A stretch of DNA of 64,000 nucleotides from Acetobacter lovaniensis (lineage in GTDB: Bacteria; Pseudomonadota; Alphaproteobacteria; Acetobacterales; Acetobacteraceae): NCBI RefSeq assembly GCF_014207635.1, contig NZ_JACHIE010000003.1, forward strand, positions 1 to 64,000, written 5' to 3'. Position numbers and translations under genes: made by a program. The notes beneath the pieces are model-generated. The model was not told the origin of the DNA, did no database searches, and saw nothing but the letters and a program-made list of their open reading frames with translations. How positions within the stretch are numbered: the first letter of the stretch is position 1; every line of letters begins with the position of its first letter. This document shows, in pieces, positions 1 to 7,490 of this stretch.

Positions 1-69
1 TCGTGCGACTTGCATGTGTTAAGCATGCCGCCAGCGTTCGCTCTGAGCCAGGATCAAACTCTCAGGTTC
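1..69 (-). rRNA. rrs: 16S ribosomal RNA, 5' end only (partial)
   Basis: The reverse complement of the first 69 bases begins GAACCTG followed by the universal 16S 5' segment AGAGTTTGATCCTGGCTCAG (window positions 62 down to 43), then an alphaproteobacterial continuation that reads through to the window edge. Only the first ~69 nt of the small-subunit rRNA are present; the rest lies to the left of the window. The mature 5' end was set by counting back seven bases from the classical 27F primer site. The sequence around the ACATGCAAGTCGCACGA segment fits Acetobacter and relatives. Confidence 0.95.
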
Positions 70-296
70 ATCACAGTCAGGCCTAAACCCAACCACAACA
101 AACAAAGGGTAACCCTTCCTCAATTCAACTAACCAAAAGGCCAGTCAATTCGAAACATCTGTCAAAACGCATATCAAAAGATATACCAACAAACTCAGGT
201 CATCCACAGATAACCGTCAGTCCATCAGACCAAAGCCATAAGACCTCAGTCAGAAAAACACGCCGTCAGCATATCCCTCTCTATCTCATATTCTCT

Positions 297-305
297 TGTC
301 AAAGA
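297..305 (-). promoter_or_regulatory. boxA-like rrn antitermination element
   Basis: On the minus strand this reads TCTTTGACA, which fits the boxA core that NusB/NusE recognise in bacterial rRNA leaders. It lies about 230 nt upstream of the mature 16S 5' end and about 70 nt downstream of the candidate promoter at 376-403, a sensible order for an rrn leader. The assignment rests on motif match and position only. Confidence 0.55.
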
Positions 306-375
306 CCAAAAGAGCCAAAAACCTTAGCAGAAACTTCCGAAACCGCCAAGATCACTTCGTCTCGGTGAAGCAGCT

Positions 376-403
376 TCTATACCCACAAACACTATACCGT
401 CAA
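376..403 (-). promoter_or_regulatory. candidate rrn promoter
   Basis: On the minus strand there is TTGACG (403-398), a 16-bp spacer and TATAGA (381-376), a reasonable sigma-70-type pair. It sits upstream of the boxA and points at the 16S gene. A second possible -10, a perfect TATAAT at 719-714, has no convincing -35. This is motif matching only; the true start site is unknown. Confidence 0.45.
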
Positions 404-543
404 CAGCAGAAATCAAAAAAAATGACATTTTTCTTTCAGGTCGATTTTGCCCATAGCTCTGTACGAAACAGGCATCTGCTTGCCCCCTCAGGCACCCGCA
501 AACACACGGCAGGAAATGCACGGACTGGAATCGTAAAAGACCG

Positions 544-565
544 CCCCGCCTTCAGGAAGGCGGGG
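544..565. other. perfect hairpin in the rrn upstream region
   Basis: CCCCGCCTT (544-552), loop CAGG and AAGGCGGGG (557-565) form a perfect 9-bp stem with a 4-nt loop. A T-rich stretch follows only several bases later on the minus strand, so a terminator role is possible but weak. It may be a processing signal or a dispersed repeat unit; no second copy was recognised in this window. Confidence 0.4.
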
Positions 566-1119
566 GAATTTCACCCCACCACGTCAACACAATTTGTTAC
601 TTTACGTTTCCATATATCTTCTATGCGCGGGATGCCGACCCTTCCAGCAGTCCCCGTAAATCTCTCACGCCCAAAATACCCAAGAAAGCCACCCGCATCC
701 CGGTAACGCTACCATTATAACGCTCTGGCAACCTCACGGTTCCTGATGTTCTGGATCACACAGCCCCCTGTTTGGGCGATGGCCTCAGTCACTTGATATG
801 ACAACACGCCCCCTGCGGAAGCGACTATCTGGAAATTTCCATATCGTATTGAATTTAAACAATAATATCTATTCTAAGCGGCTTTTTTACAAAAAACCGC
901 ATACTCCAATCATGCCTCCCCCTTCCATGCCGCGAACTCCTGCCATTGTAGGGATAAACATACACGAAAAAGGGAGTGATCCGCCTTCCCTCTCTACATG
1001 ATACTTTTATAAATCCACAAAAAGACTATATACGCCTGACGTTCGACCTTTCTGGGGGACGAACTTACTGCGCCGGTTGGCGCCGCCGCATTTTTTGATT
1101 TTCTTCGAATGGCCAACTG

Positions 1120-2886
1120 ATGAACCTTATGAACCCAGCCTCTGCACCCACCACGGAAGCAACACTCCAGCCACTTCCCTCCGCGTCTGGACAACCGCGC
1201 CGTTATGGTGATTTTGCGACTTTTCCAGATGCGCTGGATTATGCTGCACAGGGTACAGCAGGGTTTAATATCTATTCAGGCAAAGGTACGCTGCTCGAAG
1301 CGCTGCCCTACAGCGTGCTGCGGACACAGGCTATCGAGACCGCAAAACGCCTGCTGGGTATGGGGCTACAAGCGGGTGACCGCGTGGCCATTGTCGCGGA
1401 AAGCGATGGCGACTTCGCCCGCATCTTTTTTGGCTGCCAGTATGCGGGCCTTGTTGCAGCGCCCCTCCCCCTGCCCGTTGCGTTTGGTGGCAAGGACGCT
1501 TACCTGACCACCCTGCGCGGCATGATCATCAGTGCGCAGGCCAGCGCGGTCGTTATTCCGGCCATTATTGAAGGCTGGACTGATGACATTGTAGAAGGCC
1601 TTGGTCTGGTTTTTGCTGGCTCCCCCAGCGAACTGATGGCCCGCCCCGTGCCCGATATGGAACTGGGTTCGGTGGACCCCGATGCGCTTTCCTACCTTCA
1701 GTTCTCTTCTGGCAGCACCCGCTTCCCCATGGGGGTTTGTGTCTCCCAGCGCTCAGGTATGGCCAATGTGGCCGCCATTGCGCATGACGGGCTGCAGGTC
1801 CGTGAAACCGGTGATCGGTGCGTTTCGTGGCTGCCGCTTTACCATGACATGGGGCTTGTCGGCTTCTTCCTGACCCCCATGACATGCCAGTTGACAGTCG
1901 ACCTGCTGCCGACACGTGAATTTGCGCGCCGCCCCCATGTCTGGCTTGACCTGATCAGCCGTAACCACGGCACCATCGCCTACAGCCCATCCTTTGGGTA
2001 TGAACTGTGTGCCCGTCGCCCCGCGGCTCCCGGTCTGGACCTGTCCCGCTGGCGGGTTGCCGGGATTGGGGGGGACATGATCCGCGCCCATATCCTGCAG
2101 GAATTTGCCGAACAATTTGCCCCGGCCGGGTTCAACGCCAAAGCTTTTGTTGCCAGCTATGGCATGGCCGAAGCAACGCTTGCCATCAGCTTTGTCCCGC
2201 TCAACACCGGGATTGAAACGGATACGGTTGATCTGCCCCTGCTGGAAAGCAAAGGGATTGCGCAGGCTCCGGCAAACTCCGGCACACCATCGCGCACCTT
2301 TGTTGTGTGCGGCAAGGTGCTGCCCAAGCATGCCATGGAAGTCCGCAACCCCGACGGCGTTGTGCTGAGAGACCGTGAGGTTGGCACCATTTACGTCCGT
2401 GGCCCGAGCCTTATGTCCGGCTACTTCCGTATGCCTGAAGAAACCTCGCAGGTGCTGGATCAGGATAAATGGCTGAACACGGGTGATCTGGGCTACATGC
2501 TCAATGGCCAGATTGTGGTCACAGGGCGCGCCAAGGACCTGATTATCATCAACGGCCGCAACATCTGGCCGCAGGATCTGGAATGGTCGGCTGAAACCCA
2601 CATTCCCACCCTGCGTAGCCGTGACGTGGCTGTTTTTTCCCTTGAAAAAGACAATCAGGAAGAAATCGTAGCACTGATCCAGTGCCGCACCACCAACCCC
2701 GAAGCCCGTGAAGCCCTGCGCGCCGAAACGGCCAGCCTGTTCCGCAGGCTGCATGGGGTCGATGTTATGGTTGTGCTGGTTCCCCCTCACACGCTGCCGC
2801 AGACCTCTTCTGGCAAGCTGACCCGCGCCAAAGCCCGCACAATGTATGTGAACGGCGCTTTTGCCCAGCAGCCCGAAGTCGCCTGA
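1120..2886 (+). CDS. fatty acyl-AMP ligase (acyl-ACP synthetase of the sphingolipid cluster)
   Basis: A 588-residue AMP-forming adenylating enzyme. The nucleotide-binding loop YLQFSSGSTRFPMGV lies near residues 192-206, and the C-terminal hinge/lysine region GRAKDLIIINGRNIWPQDLE near 470-488. Length and sequence resemble fatty acyl-AMP ligases, which activate a fatty acid as acyl-adenylate and load it onto an acyl carrier protein instead of CoA. An ACP gene and a serine palmitoyltransferase follow, so the likely job is to prime the dedicated ACP for long-chain base synthesis. In Caulobacter an acyl-ACP synthetase lies beside spt in the same way (established knowledge). The start is ATG at 1120; another ATG three codons on (1129) is possible, and neither has a strong Shine-Dalgarno. 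A plain acyl-CoA ligase is the main alternative. Confidence 0.85.
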   Translation: MNLMNPASAPTTEATLQPLPSASGQPRRYGDFATFPDALDYAAQGTAGFNIYSGKGTLLEALPYSVLRTQAIETAKRLLGMGLQAGDRVAIVAESDGDFARIFFGCQYAGLVAAPLPLPVAFGGKDAYLTTLRGMIISAQASAVVIPAIIEGWTDDIVEGLGLVFAGSPSELMARPVPDMELGSVDPDALSYLQFSSGSTRFPMGVCVSQRSGMANVAAIAHDGLQVRETGDRCVSWLPLYHDMGLVGFFLTPMTCQLTVDLLPTREFARRPHVWLDLISRNHGTIAYSPSFGYELCARRPAAPGLDLSRWRVAGIGGDMIRAHILQEFAEQFAPAGFNAKAFVASYGMAEATLAISFVPLNTGIETDTVDLPLLESKGIAQAPANSGTPSRTFVVCGKVLPKHAMEVRNPDGVVLRDREVGTIYVRGPSLMSGYFRMPEETSQVLDQDKWLNTGDLGYMLNGQIVVTGRAKDLIIINGRNIWPQDLEWSAETHIPTLRSRDVAVFSLEKDNQEEIVALIQCRTTNPEAREALRAETASLFRRLHGVDVMVVLVPPHTLPQTSSGKLTRAKARTMYVNGAFAQQPEVA

Positions 2887-3010
2887 AGCACGGGAGAAAA
2901 GGCGCCTGTGAGTGAGAGGCTAGTCAAATCTGGTTTTTTCTCTCATAAGGCGGCCACGGCGGGCGGAAGCTCGGCTTGATATAAATGCCATAAAGGATGA
3001 AGGACCCGAC

Positions 3011-3262
3011 ATGAGCGAAACCGTTGAAAGCGTTTCCGCGCTGATCATCCAAAAGCTTCTTGCCAATCCCAAAGTCCCGCGCGACATCGACGGCAACTGC
3101 AAGATCATGGAAGATCTGGCATTTGACTCTCTCGCAGTCATGAACTTTGTCATGGAAGTGGAAGATAGTCTGGACGTCTCTGTTCCGCTCGACAAACTGG
3201 CGGATATTCGCACGATCAATGATCTGGCCGCCTGCATTGTTGACCTGAAGAACAAAGGGTAA
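3011..3262 (+). CDS. acyl carrier protein (dedicated to sphingolipid synthesis)
   Basis: An 83-residue acidic carrier protein with the phosphopantetheine attachment motif FDSLAVMNF; Ser40 in DSL is the expected modified residue. A GAAGGA ribosome-binding site lies just ahead of the ATG. It lies 124 bp after the fatty acyl-AMP ligase and 6 bp before the serine palmitoyltransferase gene, so it probably hands activated acyl chains from the first to the second. It is unlikely to be the housekeeping AcpP, which normally lies in the fab cluster. A phosphopantetheinyl transferase is needed but is not in the window. Confidence 0.88.
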   Translation: MSETVESVSALIIQKLLANPKVPRDIDGNCKIMEDLAFDSLAVMNFVMEVEDSLDVSVPLDKLADIRTINDLAACIVDLKNKG

Positions 3263-3268
3263 ACGTGG

Positions 3269-4483
3269 ATGACGTCACTGTTTTCCAAATTCGAGGGCCT
3301 TGCGGGTGCTCTGGGCTCTGTTGTAGCGGCTGGCGGACGCAATCCGTTTGCCGTTGTCATTGAAAAGCCGGTTTCCTCCACTGTCGGGATTATAGAGGGG
3401 CGTGAAACTCTGCTCTTTGGCACCAACAACTATCTGGGTCTCAGCCAGTCCGAGCGCGCCATCAAGGCCGCGCAGGCAGCGGCAGAAACCTGCGGTGTTG
3501 GCACAACCGGCTCCCGCATTGCCAATGGAACGCAGTCGCTCCACCGCCATCTGGAACGCAAGATAGCCGACTTTTTCAAACGGCGGGACGCCATGGTGTT
3601 CTCCACCGGGTATCAGGCCAACCTTGGCATGATCTCCGCTCTGGCCGGGAAAGACGATTATCTGATTCTGGATGCCGACAGCCACGCCAGTATCTACGAT
3701 GGCAGCCGCCTGAGTGCGGCGCAGGTGATCCGCTTCCGCCATAACAGCCCGGACGATCTGTACAAGCGTCTCAAGCGGCTGGATGCGCCCAACAGCGCCA
3801 AGCTGATTGTTGTGGAGGGCATTTACTCCATGACCGGCAACGTGGCCCCCATGGCCGAGTTTGCCGCCGTCAAGCGTGAAACCGGTGCATACCTTATGGT
3901 GGACGAAGCCCACTCCTTTGGTGTTCTGGGCGAGCATGGACGCGGTGCGGCCGAAGCCGAAGGCGTGGAAGCAGATGTCGACTTTGTTGTTGGCACTTTT
4001 TCCAAAAGTCTGGGCACGGTTGGCGGTTACTGCGTATCCGACCACCCTGAGCTGGAGCTCGTGCGCCTGAACTGCCGCCCTTACATGTTTACTGCCTCGC
4101 TCCCCCCGGAAGTGATTGCGGCAACAGGGGCAGCCCTTGAGGATATGATTGCCCAGCCAGAGCTGCGCCGCCAGCTTATGGATAACGCCGCCCACCTGCA
4201 TGCAGGCTTTACCAAGCTTGGCCTTAACGCCAGCAAGCGGGTCAGCCCGGTTATTGCCGTAACGCTGGAAACGGTTGAGCAGGCCATTCCCATGTGGAAC
4301 AGGCTGCTTGAGCTTGGGGTTTACGTCAATCTCAGCCTGCCTCCGGCAACACCGGATTCACGCCCGCTGCTGCGCTGCTCCGTTATGGCAACGCATACAG
4401 CGGCACAGATTGACCAGGCCCTTGCCATTTTTGGTCAGGCCGCCGTGGAGTGTGGTGTACCACTCCAGCCGGAAGCCGCGTAA
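3269..4483 (+). CDS. spt: serine palmitoyltransferase (alpha-oxoamine synthase family)
   Basis: A 404-residue PLP-dependent alpha-oxoamine synthase. It shows VDEAHSFGVLG around residues 211-221 and the Schiff-base lysine Lys246 in FSKSLGTVGG. The family condenses an amino acid with an acyl thioester, releasing CO2. Members include serine palmitoyltransferase, BioF and Kbl. The neighbours (acyl-AMP ligase, ACP, lipid kinase, hydroxylase) argue for serine plus acyl-ACP giving 3-ketosphinganine, the first committed step of sphingolipid synthesis. Acetobacter strains are known to contain ceramides. It starts 6 bp after the ACP stop and ends 2 bp before the convergent Tam41-like gene. Neither the 3-ketosphinganine reductase nor the N-acyltransferase needed to finish ceramide is in this window. 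Confidence 0.85.
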   Translation: MTSLFSKFEGLAGALGSVVAAGGRNPFAVVIEKPVSSTVGIIEGRETLLFGTNNYLGLSQSERAIKAAQAAAETCGVGTTGSRIANGTQSLHRHLERKIADFFKRRDAMVFSTGYQANLGMISALAGKDDYLILDADSHASIYDGSRLSAAQVIRFRHNSPDDLYKRLKRLDAPNSAKLIVVEGIYSMTGNVAPMAEFAAVKRETGAYLMVDEAHSFGVLGEHGRGAAEAEGVEADVDFVVGTFSKSLGTVGGYCVSDHPELELVRLNCRPYMFTASLPPEVIAATGAALEDMIAQPELRRQLMDNAAHLHAGFTKLGLNASKRVSPVIAVTLETVEQAIPMWNRLLELGVYVNLSLPPATPDSRPLLRCSVMATHTAAQIDQALAIFGQAAVECGVPLQPEAA

Positions 4484-4485
4484 CA

Positions 4486-5457
4486 TTACGCACCCTGCCT
4501 GAAGGCCCCTTGCCGCCAGAGCTTCCACAGCACTGGCGGAGCGGCCAGCAGCGGATGTTTTTCCGCAAACGGGCTAAGGGTAATGTTTATCCCGCTATGC
4601 CGCCGGATTTTCCACACGGCATAGCGGGCACTTCCTTTAAATGTATAAACTGCCTTGATCAGGCGCAGAATATTCAGCGGACGCCCCAGCCGTGCTCTGA
4701 GTCGCCATTGGCGCTGGGCCCTGTTTTTCTGTTCAGCAGTGAGCAGGGGCAAGACCTCCCCTCCCTCCGTTTTGAACCGTATGCCCGCAGCCTGCCAGCA
4801 TGGGAGCAGACTATGCTCGTACCGCTCCAGATTGGCGTCAACCAGACTGCTGCTTCGCTGCCCGTTTTCAACGCGTAATTCTGCTTTGTAGGTACTGGCG
4901 TACAGAGCATCCCAGAATGCTCTGTATGGAGCCTTGAGCGGACCAAGAAGGGCCGCCCATTTTGCCGCCGTTACATTGGCGCGCACGATGCAGTGGGTAA
5001 TGGCCTGCGCAGCCTGTGCGTTGTTACTCCAGACCAGCCTGACAGGCTGGGAGAAGCGCGCCCAGACCGTGGTATTCAACGTGGAAAATCCGGTCAGATC
5101 ATGCAGTTGCGCCAGAGTAAGAATGGCAGTTTTGGCGCGCATGGCACGGCCTGCCACCCTGAGCTCCTGATACTCCACATTGGGTGGCAACACCGCATTG
5201 GCCATGCAGGCCAGAGCGGAGCGCGGCCAGTCTGACTGCCGACTGACAATAATATAAAAATCGAGCAGCGTGTCTTCATCAATACCGGCACGCAGGCCCG
5301 ATCCATAAAACAGAACCCCCAGAGGCCGCACGTTACCCAGCATCTGTTCCACAAACAGGGTCACCTCCGGAGCAACGGGAAGAGCCAGTTCCTGTGCCAG
5401 CATATGTGTGATCTGGCCAACGGCCTGCCTGCGGATCTGCTGCTCGGTATCAGCCAT
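4486..5457 (-). CDS. Tam41-like phosphatidate cytidylyltransferase family protein
   Basis: A 323-residue protein with the nucleotidyltransferase signature LFYGSGL (residues 49-55), followed by LLDFYIIV (64-71) with a metal-binding Asp66. This spacing resembles the Tam41/MMP37 family, the soluble CDP-diacylglycerol synthases of mitochondria and some bacteria. It lies 12 bp downstream of a lipid kinase of the diacylglycerol/ceramide kinase type, probably as a two-gene operon. The kinase product (ceramide-1-phosphate or phosphatidate) would be a natural substrate, giving a CDP-activated lipid. The family call rests on motif and context; CDP-ceramide formation is inference. No signal peptide is seen, so it should act on the cytoplasmic face of the inner membrane. 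Confidence 0.7.
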   Translation of the reverse strand: MADTEQQIRRQAVGQITHMLAQELALPVAPEVTLFVEQMLGNVRPLGVLFYGSGLRAGIDEDTLLDFYIIVSRQSDWPRSALACMANAVLPPNVEYQELRVAGRAMRAKTAILTLAQLHDLTGFSTLNTTVWARFSQPVRLVWSNNAQAAQAITHCIVRANVTAAKWAALLGPLKAPYRAFWDALYASTYKAELRVENGQRSSSLVDANLERYEHSLLPCWQAAGIRFKTEGGEVLPLLTAEQKNRAQRQWRLRARLGRPLNILRLIKAVYTFKGSARYAVWKIRRHSGINITLSPFAEKHPLLAAPPVLWKLWRQGAFRQGA

Positions 5458-5469
5458 GTGTATCAGCCA

Positions 5470-6450
5470 TTACGCATAGAGGAAGGAGACGGGCGGACCT
5501 GCCTGAATGGTAAAATCCGTCTTGTTACCCGGTTCCAGAATCTCGCCGTCCAGCACAAAACTCTCGTTTGTCTGCATCTGGAGGATTTGTACGGCACCAC
5601 TCTGGTAAGCAGAGGAACGACGCAGCCACTCCGGAGCCTTGCCACGCAGCAAGGTCCACACCGCCCGCATGAGAGAAGGCGGATATGCCGCCACGTCCAG
5701 ATAATGCATACCATTGCACGGTGCACCACCGGCACGCCAGAACGGCCAGACACCGTAGGGCAGTGTGTTCAGCGCTGTGCAAAGCACCATAAAATGGTTG
5801 TGCACACTACTGGCCTTGCCATCATATGTCAGACGCGCAGCAGCCCCAGCCAGCCAGCCATCGCGCTGGCGGGGAAGCAAAAGCTGCATAACTGTCATGA
5901 TCAAAGTTGCTATAACCGCCATATCATGCGCGTAACGGTTGAGAACCGCAGGCTGGTGCGCAATGCTTATACCCCGGCCAAAAGCCCCCATGCCGCCAAA
6001 AAAGCCAAGGACTTCTGCTCCCTCATACCCCGTACGCAGCACAACCAGCGGGTGACGCTGCTTGACCTTGTTCATGGCCTGCCCCGAGCGTAACTCGGCC
6101 TGCAGGCAACGCAACGCCTCCGCCCCACGTTTGCCATACCCGACATCCGCAGCGATCAGGTTGGTATTCCCCGATGGGATAACGGCAACCGGCGGCCACT
6201 CTTCCGGCGGCCAGCCAGAAGCATGCAGAACGCTCAGCACCTTGCCAACCGTACCATCTCCCCCATCCACCACAATGCAGGAGGGCCTGTGCGTACGCAG
6301 TTCCTCCACAACGCCCTGCAATGCGGCATATGTGTCTGGCGCATAAAACAGGACATTGGGCAATGCCTGGATACTCTGGAGGTAGTCTGGGCCATTCTTC
6401 AGGTTTTTACAGCTGAACGGATTATAAATAAGGGCTAGATGATCGGGCAC
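5470..6450 (-). CDS. diacylglycerol/ceramide kinase-type lipid kinase
   Basis: A 326-residue lipid kinase of the DAGK catalytic family. The nucleotide-binding motif VDGGDGT lies at residues 61-67 and PSGNTN at 92-97. The family transfers phosphate from ATP to a lipid hydroxyl (diacylglycerol, sphingosine or ceramide). In Caulobacter the ceramide kinase CpgB belongs to this superfamily and its gene lies close to spt, so a ceramide kinase role is likely here. The start is a GTG at 6450. The gene is transcribed away from the metallophosphoesterase operon and leads into the Tam41-like gene. A general diacylglycerol kinase cannot be excluded from sequence alone. Confidence 0.8.
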   Translation of the reverse strand: MPDHLALIYNPFSCKNLKNGPDYLQSIQALPNVLFYAPDTYAALQGVVEELRTHRPSCIVVDGGDGTVGKVLSVLHASGWPPEEWPPVAVIPSGNTNLIAADVGYGKRGAEALRCLQAELRSGQAMNKVKQRHPLVVLRTGYEGAEVLGFFGGMGAFGRGISIAHQPAVLNRYAHDMAVIATLIMTVMQLLLPRQRDGWLAGAAARLTYDGKASSVHNHFMVLCTALNTLPYGVWPFWRAGGAPCNGMHYLDVAAYPPSLMRAVWTLLRGKAPEWLRRSSAYQSGAVQILQMQTNESFVLDGEILEPGNKTDFTIQAGPPVSFLYA

Positions 6451-6460
6451 TCACGTACTC

Positions 6461-6466
6461 TATAAT
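6461..6466 (+). promoter_or_regulatory. candidate -10 element upstream of the metallophosphoesterase/Lpt-like operon
   Basis: A perfect TATAAT lies in the divergent gap between the lipid kinase and the rightward five-gene set. I see no good -35 at the usual distance. It overlaps the most upstream possible ATG of the metallophosphoesterase (6465), which supports the downstream TTG start at 6582. Confidence 0.3.
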
Positions 6467-6581
6467 GCACAAGTTGCTGGTCGGTGCTTTTGCCCCGGCT
6501 CGGCTCAGTGGTATAAAGAGCCAGCGCGCGCTTGTCACATATTGTACGCTGGCGACGCCTCTGACTGGAGACCTGATTTTC

Positions 6582-7490
6582 TTGGCCAGCGTTCTTCTTG
6601 CCCATTTTTCCGACCCACATCTGCCTCTGGCTGGCCTGCCCACGTGGCGGGAATGGCGTTTTAAACGCGTATTGAGCCTGCTAAGCTGGTTTTACCGTCG
6701 CAGGCATCTGCATACCCCGGCACCGCTGCTGCAGGTCATGCAAGACATCAGGCAGGCTCACCCCGCACTGCTCGCCATTACAGGGGACATGACCAATCTG
6801 GGTCTCCTGTCCGAATTCCGGGCTGCGGAACGCTGGTTAAAAGAGCAGAATCTTCCCCCCACGCTGCTTGTGCCGGGCAACCACGAAGCTCTGGTGCGGG
6901 AAAACAATCTGGAAAAACGTACCCTGTGGGCACCGTGGCTCCATATGGGCGAGAACAGCAGAGCCCCCTCCGTTCTTGTGCAGGACCATGTCGCCCTGAT
7001 CGGGGTGAATACGGCCGTGCCCTCCCTCCCCTTCATGGCAACAGGCAGAACGGGGGACCAGCAACTGGAACTTTTGGGCAAGACACTCAGAACACTCGGC
7101 GAGTCCGGGTTATGCCGCGTTGTGCTGCTCCATCACCCGCCGGTCGCCCATCTGGTCCAGAACCGCAAGGGCCTGACGGACATGAACATGCTCCAGGACA
7201 TCCTGCGCCGCGAAGGAGCAGAACTGGTGTTGCATGGGCACTCCCACCGCGCCACGACCTGCACCATTCCGGGCACCTCCATTCCTGTACTTGGCACGAC
7301 CTCGGCATCCCACATTCCCAGCAGCCCCCAGAAAGCCGCTGGCTGGAACCGGATAACCATTACCGCCCAACCTGACACATGGGATATTACCGTGCAGCGC
7401 AGGGCACTTGGTACGGATGGTTTTATGCACGACAGTGAGGCAGGCAGAATTTACTCACAGCATCGCCATTTACCAAAAACCGCAGTATGA
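6582..7490 (+). CDS. calcineurin-like metallophosphoesterase (lipid cluster)
   Basis: About 302 residues with the full metallophosphoesterase metal-ligand set: SDPH (10-13), GDM (68-70), GNHE (99-102), then LLHHPPV and LHGHSH in the C-terminal half. Such enzymes hydrolyse phosphomonoesters or phosphodiesters with two metal ions. Family members include the UDP-diacylglucosamine hydrolase LpxH and nucleotide pyrophosphatases, so cleavage of a nucleotide-activated lipid or dephosphorylation of a phospho-sphingolipid is plausible. I chose TTG at 6582, preceded by GGAG eleven bases upstream, because the phosphatase fold then begins at once. An in-frame ATG at 6465 would add 39 residues and overlap a -10-like sequence. 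Its stop overlaps the next start (ATGA). Confidence 0.75.
   Translation: MASVLLAHFSDPHLPLAGLPTWREWRFKRVLSLLSWFYRRRHLHTPAPLLQVMQDIRQAHPALLAITGDMTNLGLLSEFRAAERWLKEQNLPPTLLVPGNHEALVRENNLEKRTLWAPWLHMGENSRAPSVLVQDHVALIGVNTAVPSLPFMATGRTGDQQLELLGKTLRTLGESGLCRVVLLHHPPVAHLVQNRKGLTDMNMLQDILRREGAELVLHGHSHRATTCTIPGTSIPVLGTTSASHIPSSPQKAAGWNRITITAQPDTWDITVQRRALGTDGFMHDSEAGRIYSQHRHLPKTAV

Larger units (their letters stand above)
70..1119. other. long rrn leader and intergenic region, no gene recognised
   Basis: About 1 kb separates the 16S 5' end from the first protein gene. The part nearest the rRNA (70-403) is A/C-rich on the plus strand and looks like an rrn leader, with a boxA and a candidate promoter listed separately. 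The remainder holds a perfect 9-bp hairpin (544-565), an isolated TATAAT on the minus strand (714-719) without a good -35, and an AT-rich inverted repeat with a one-base bulge (878-900). Open frames here, including a 136-codon one on the plus strand at 296-706, have no recognisable protein character and run across the rrn leader, so I do not call them genes. Confidence 0.6.

Noticed and set aside
296..706. 136-codon open frame on the plus strand in the rrn upstream region
   Set aside because: It runs across the boxA and candidate rrn promoter, has biased composition and no similarity that I recognise.
3269..4483. Reading the alpha-oxoamine synthase as BioF or Kbl
   Set aside because: No biotin or threonine-degradation genes are adjacent, whereas an acyl-AMP ligase, an ACP, a lipid kinase and a ceramide-type hydroxylase are.
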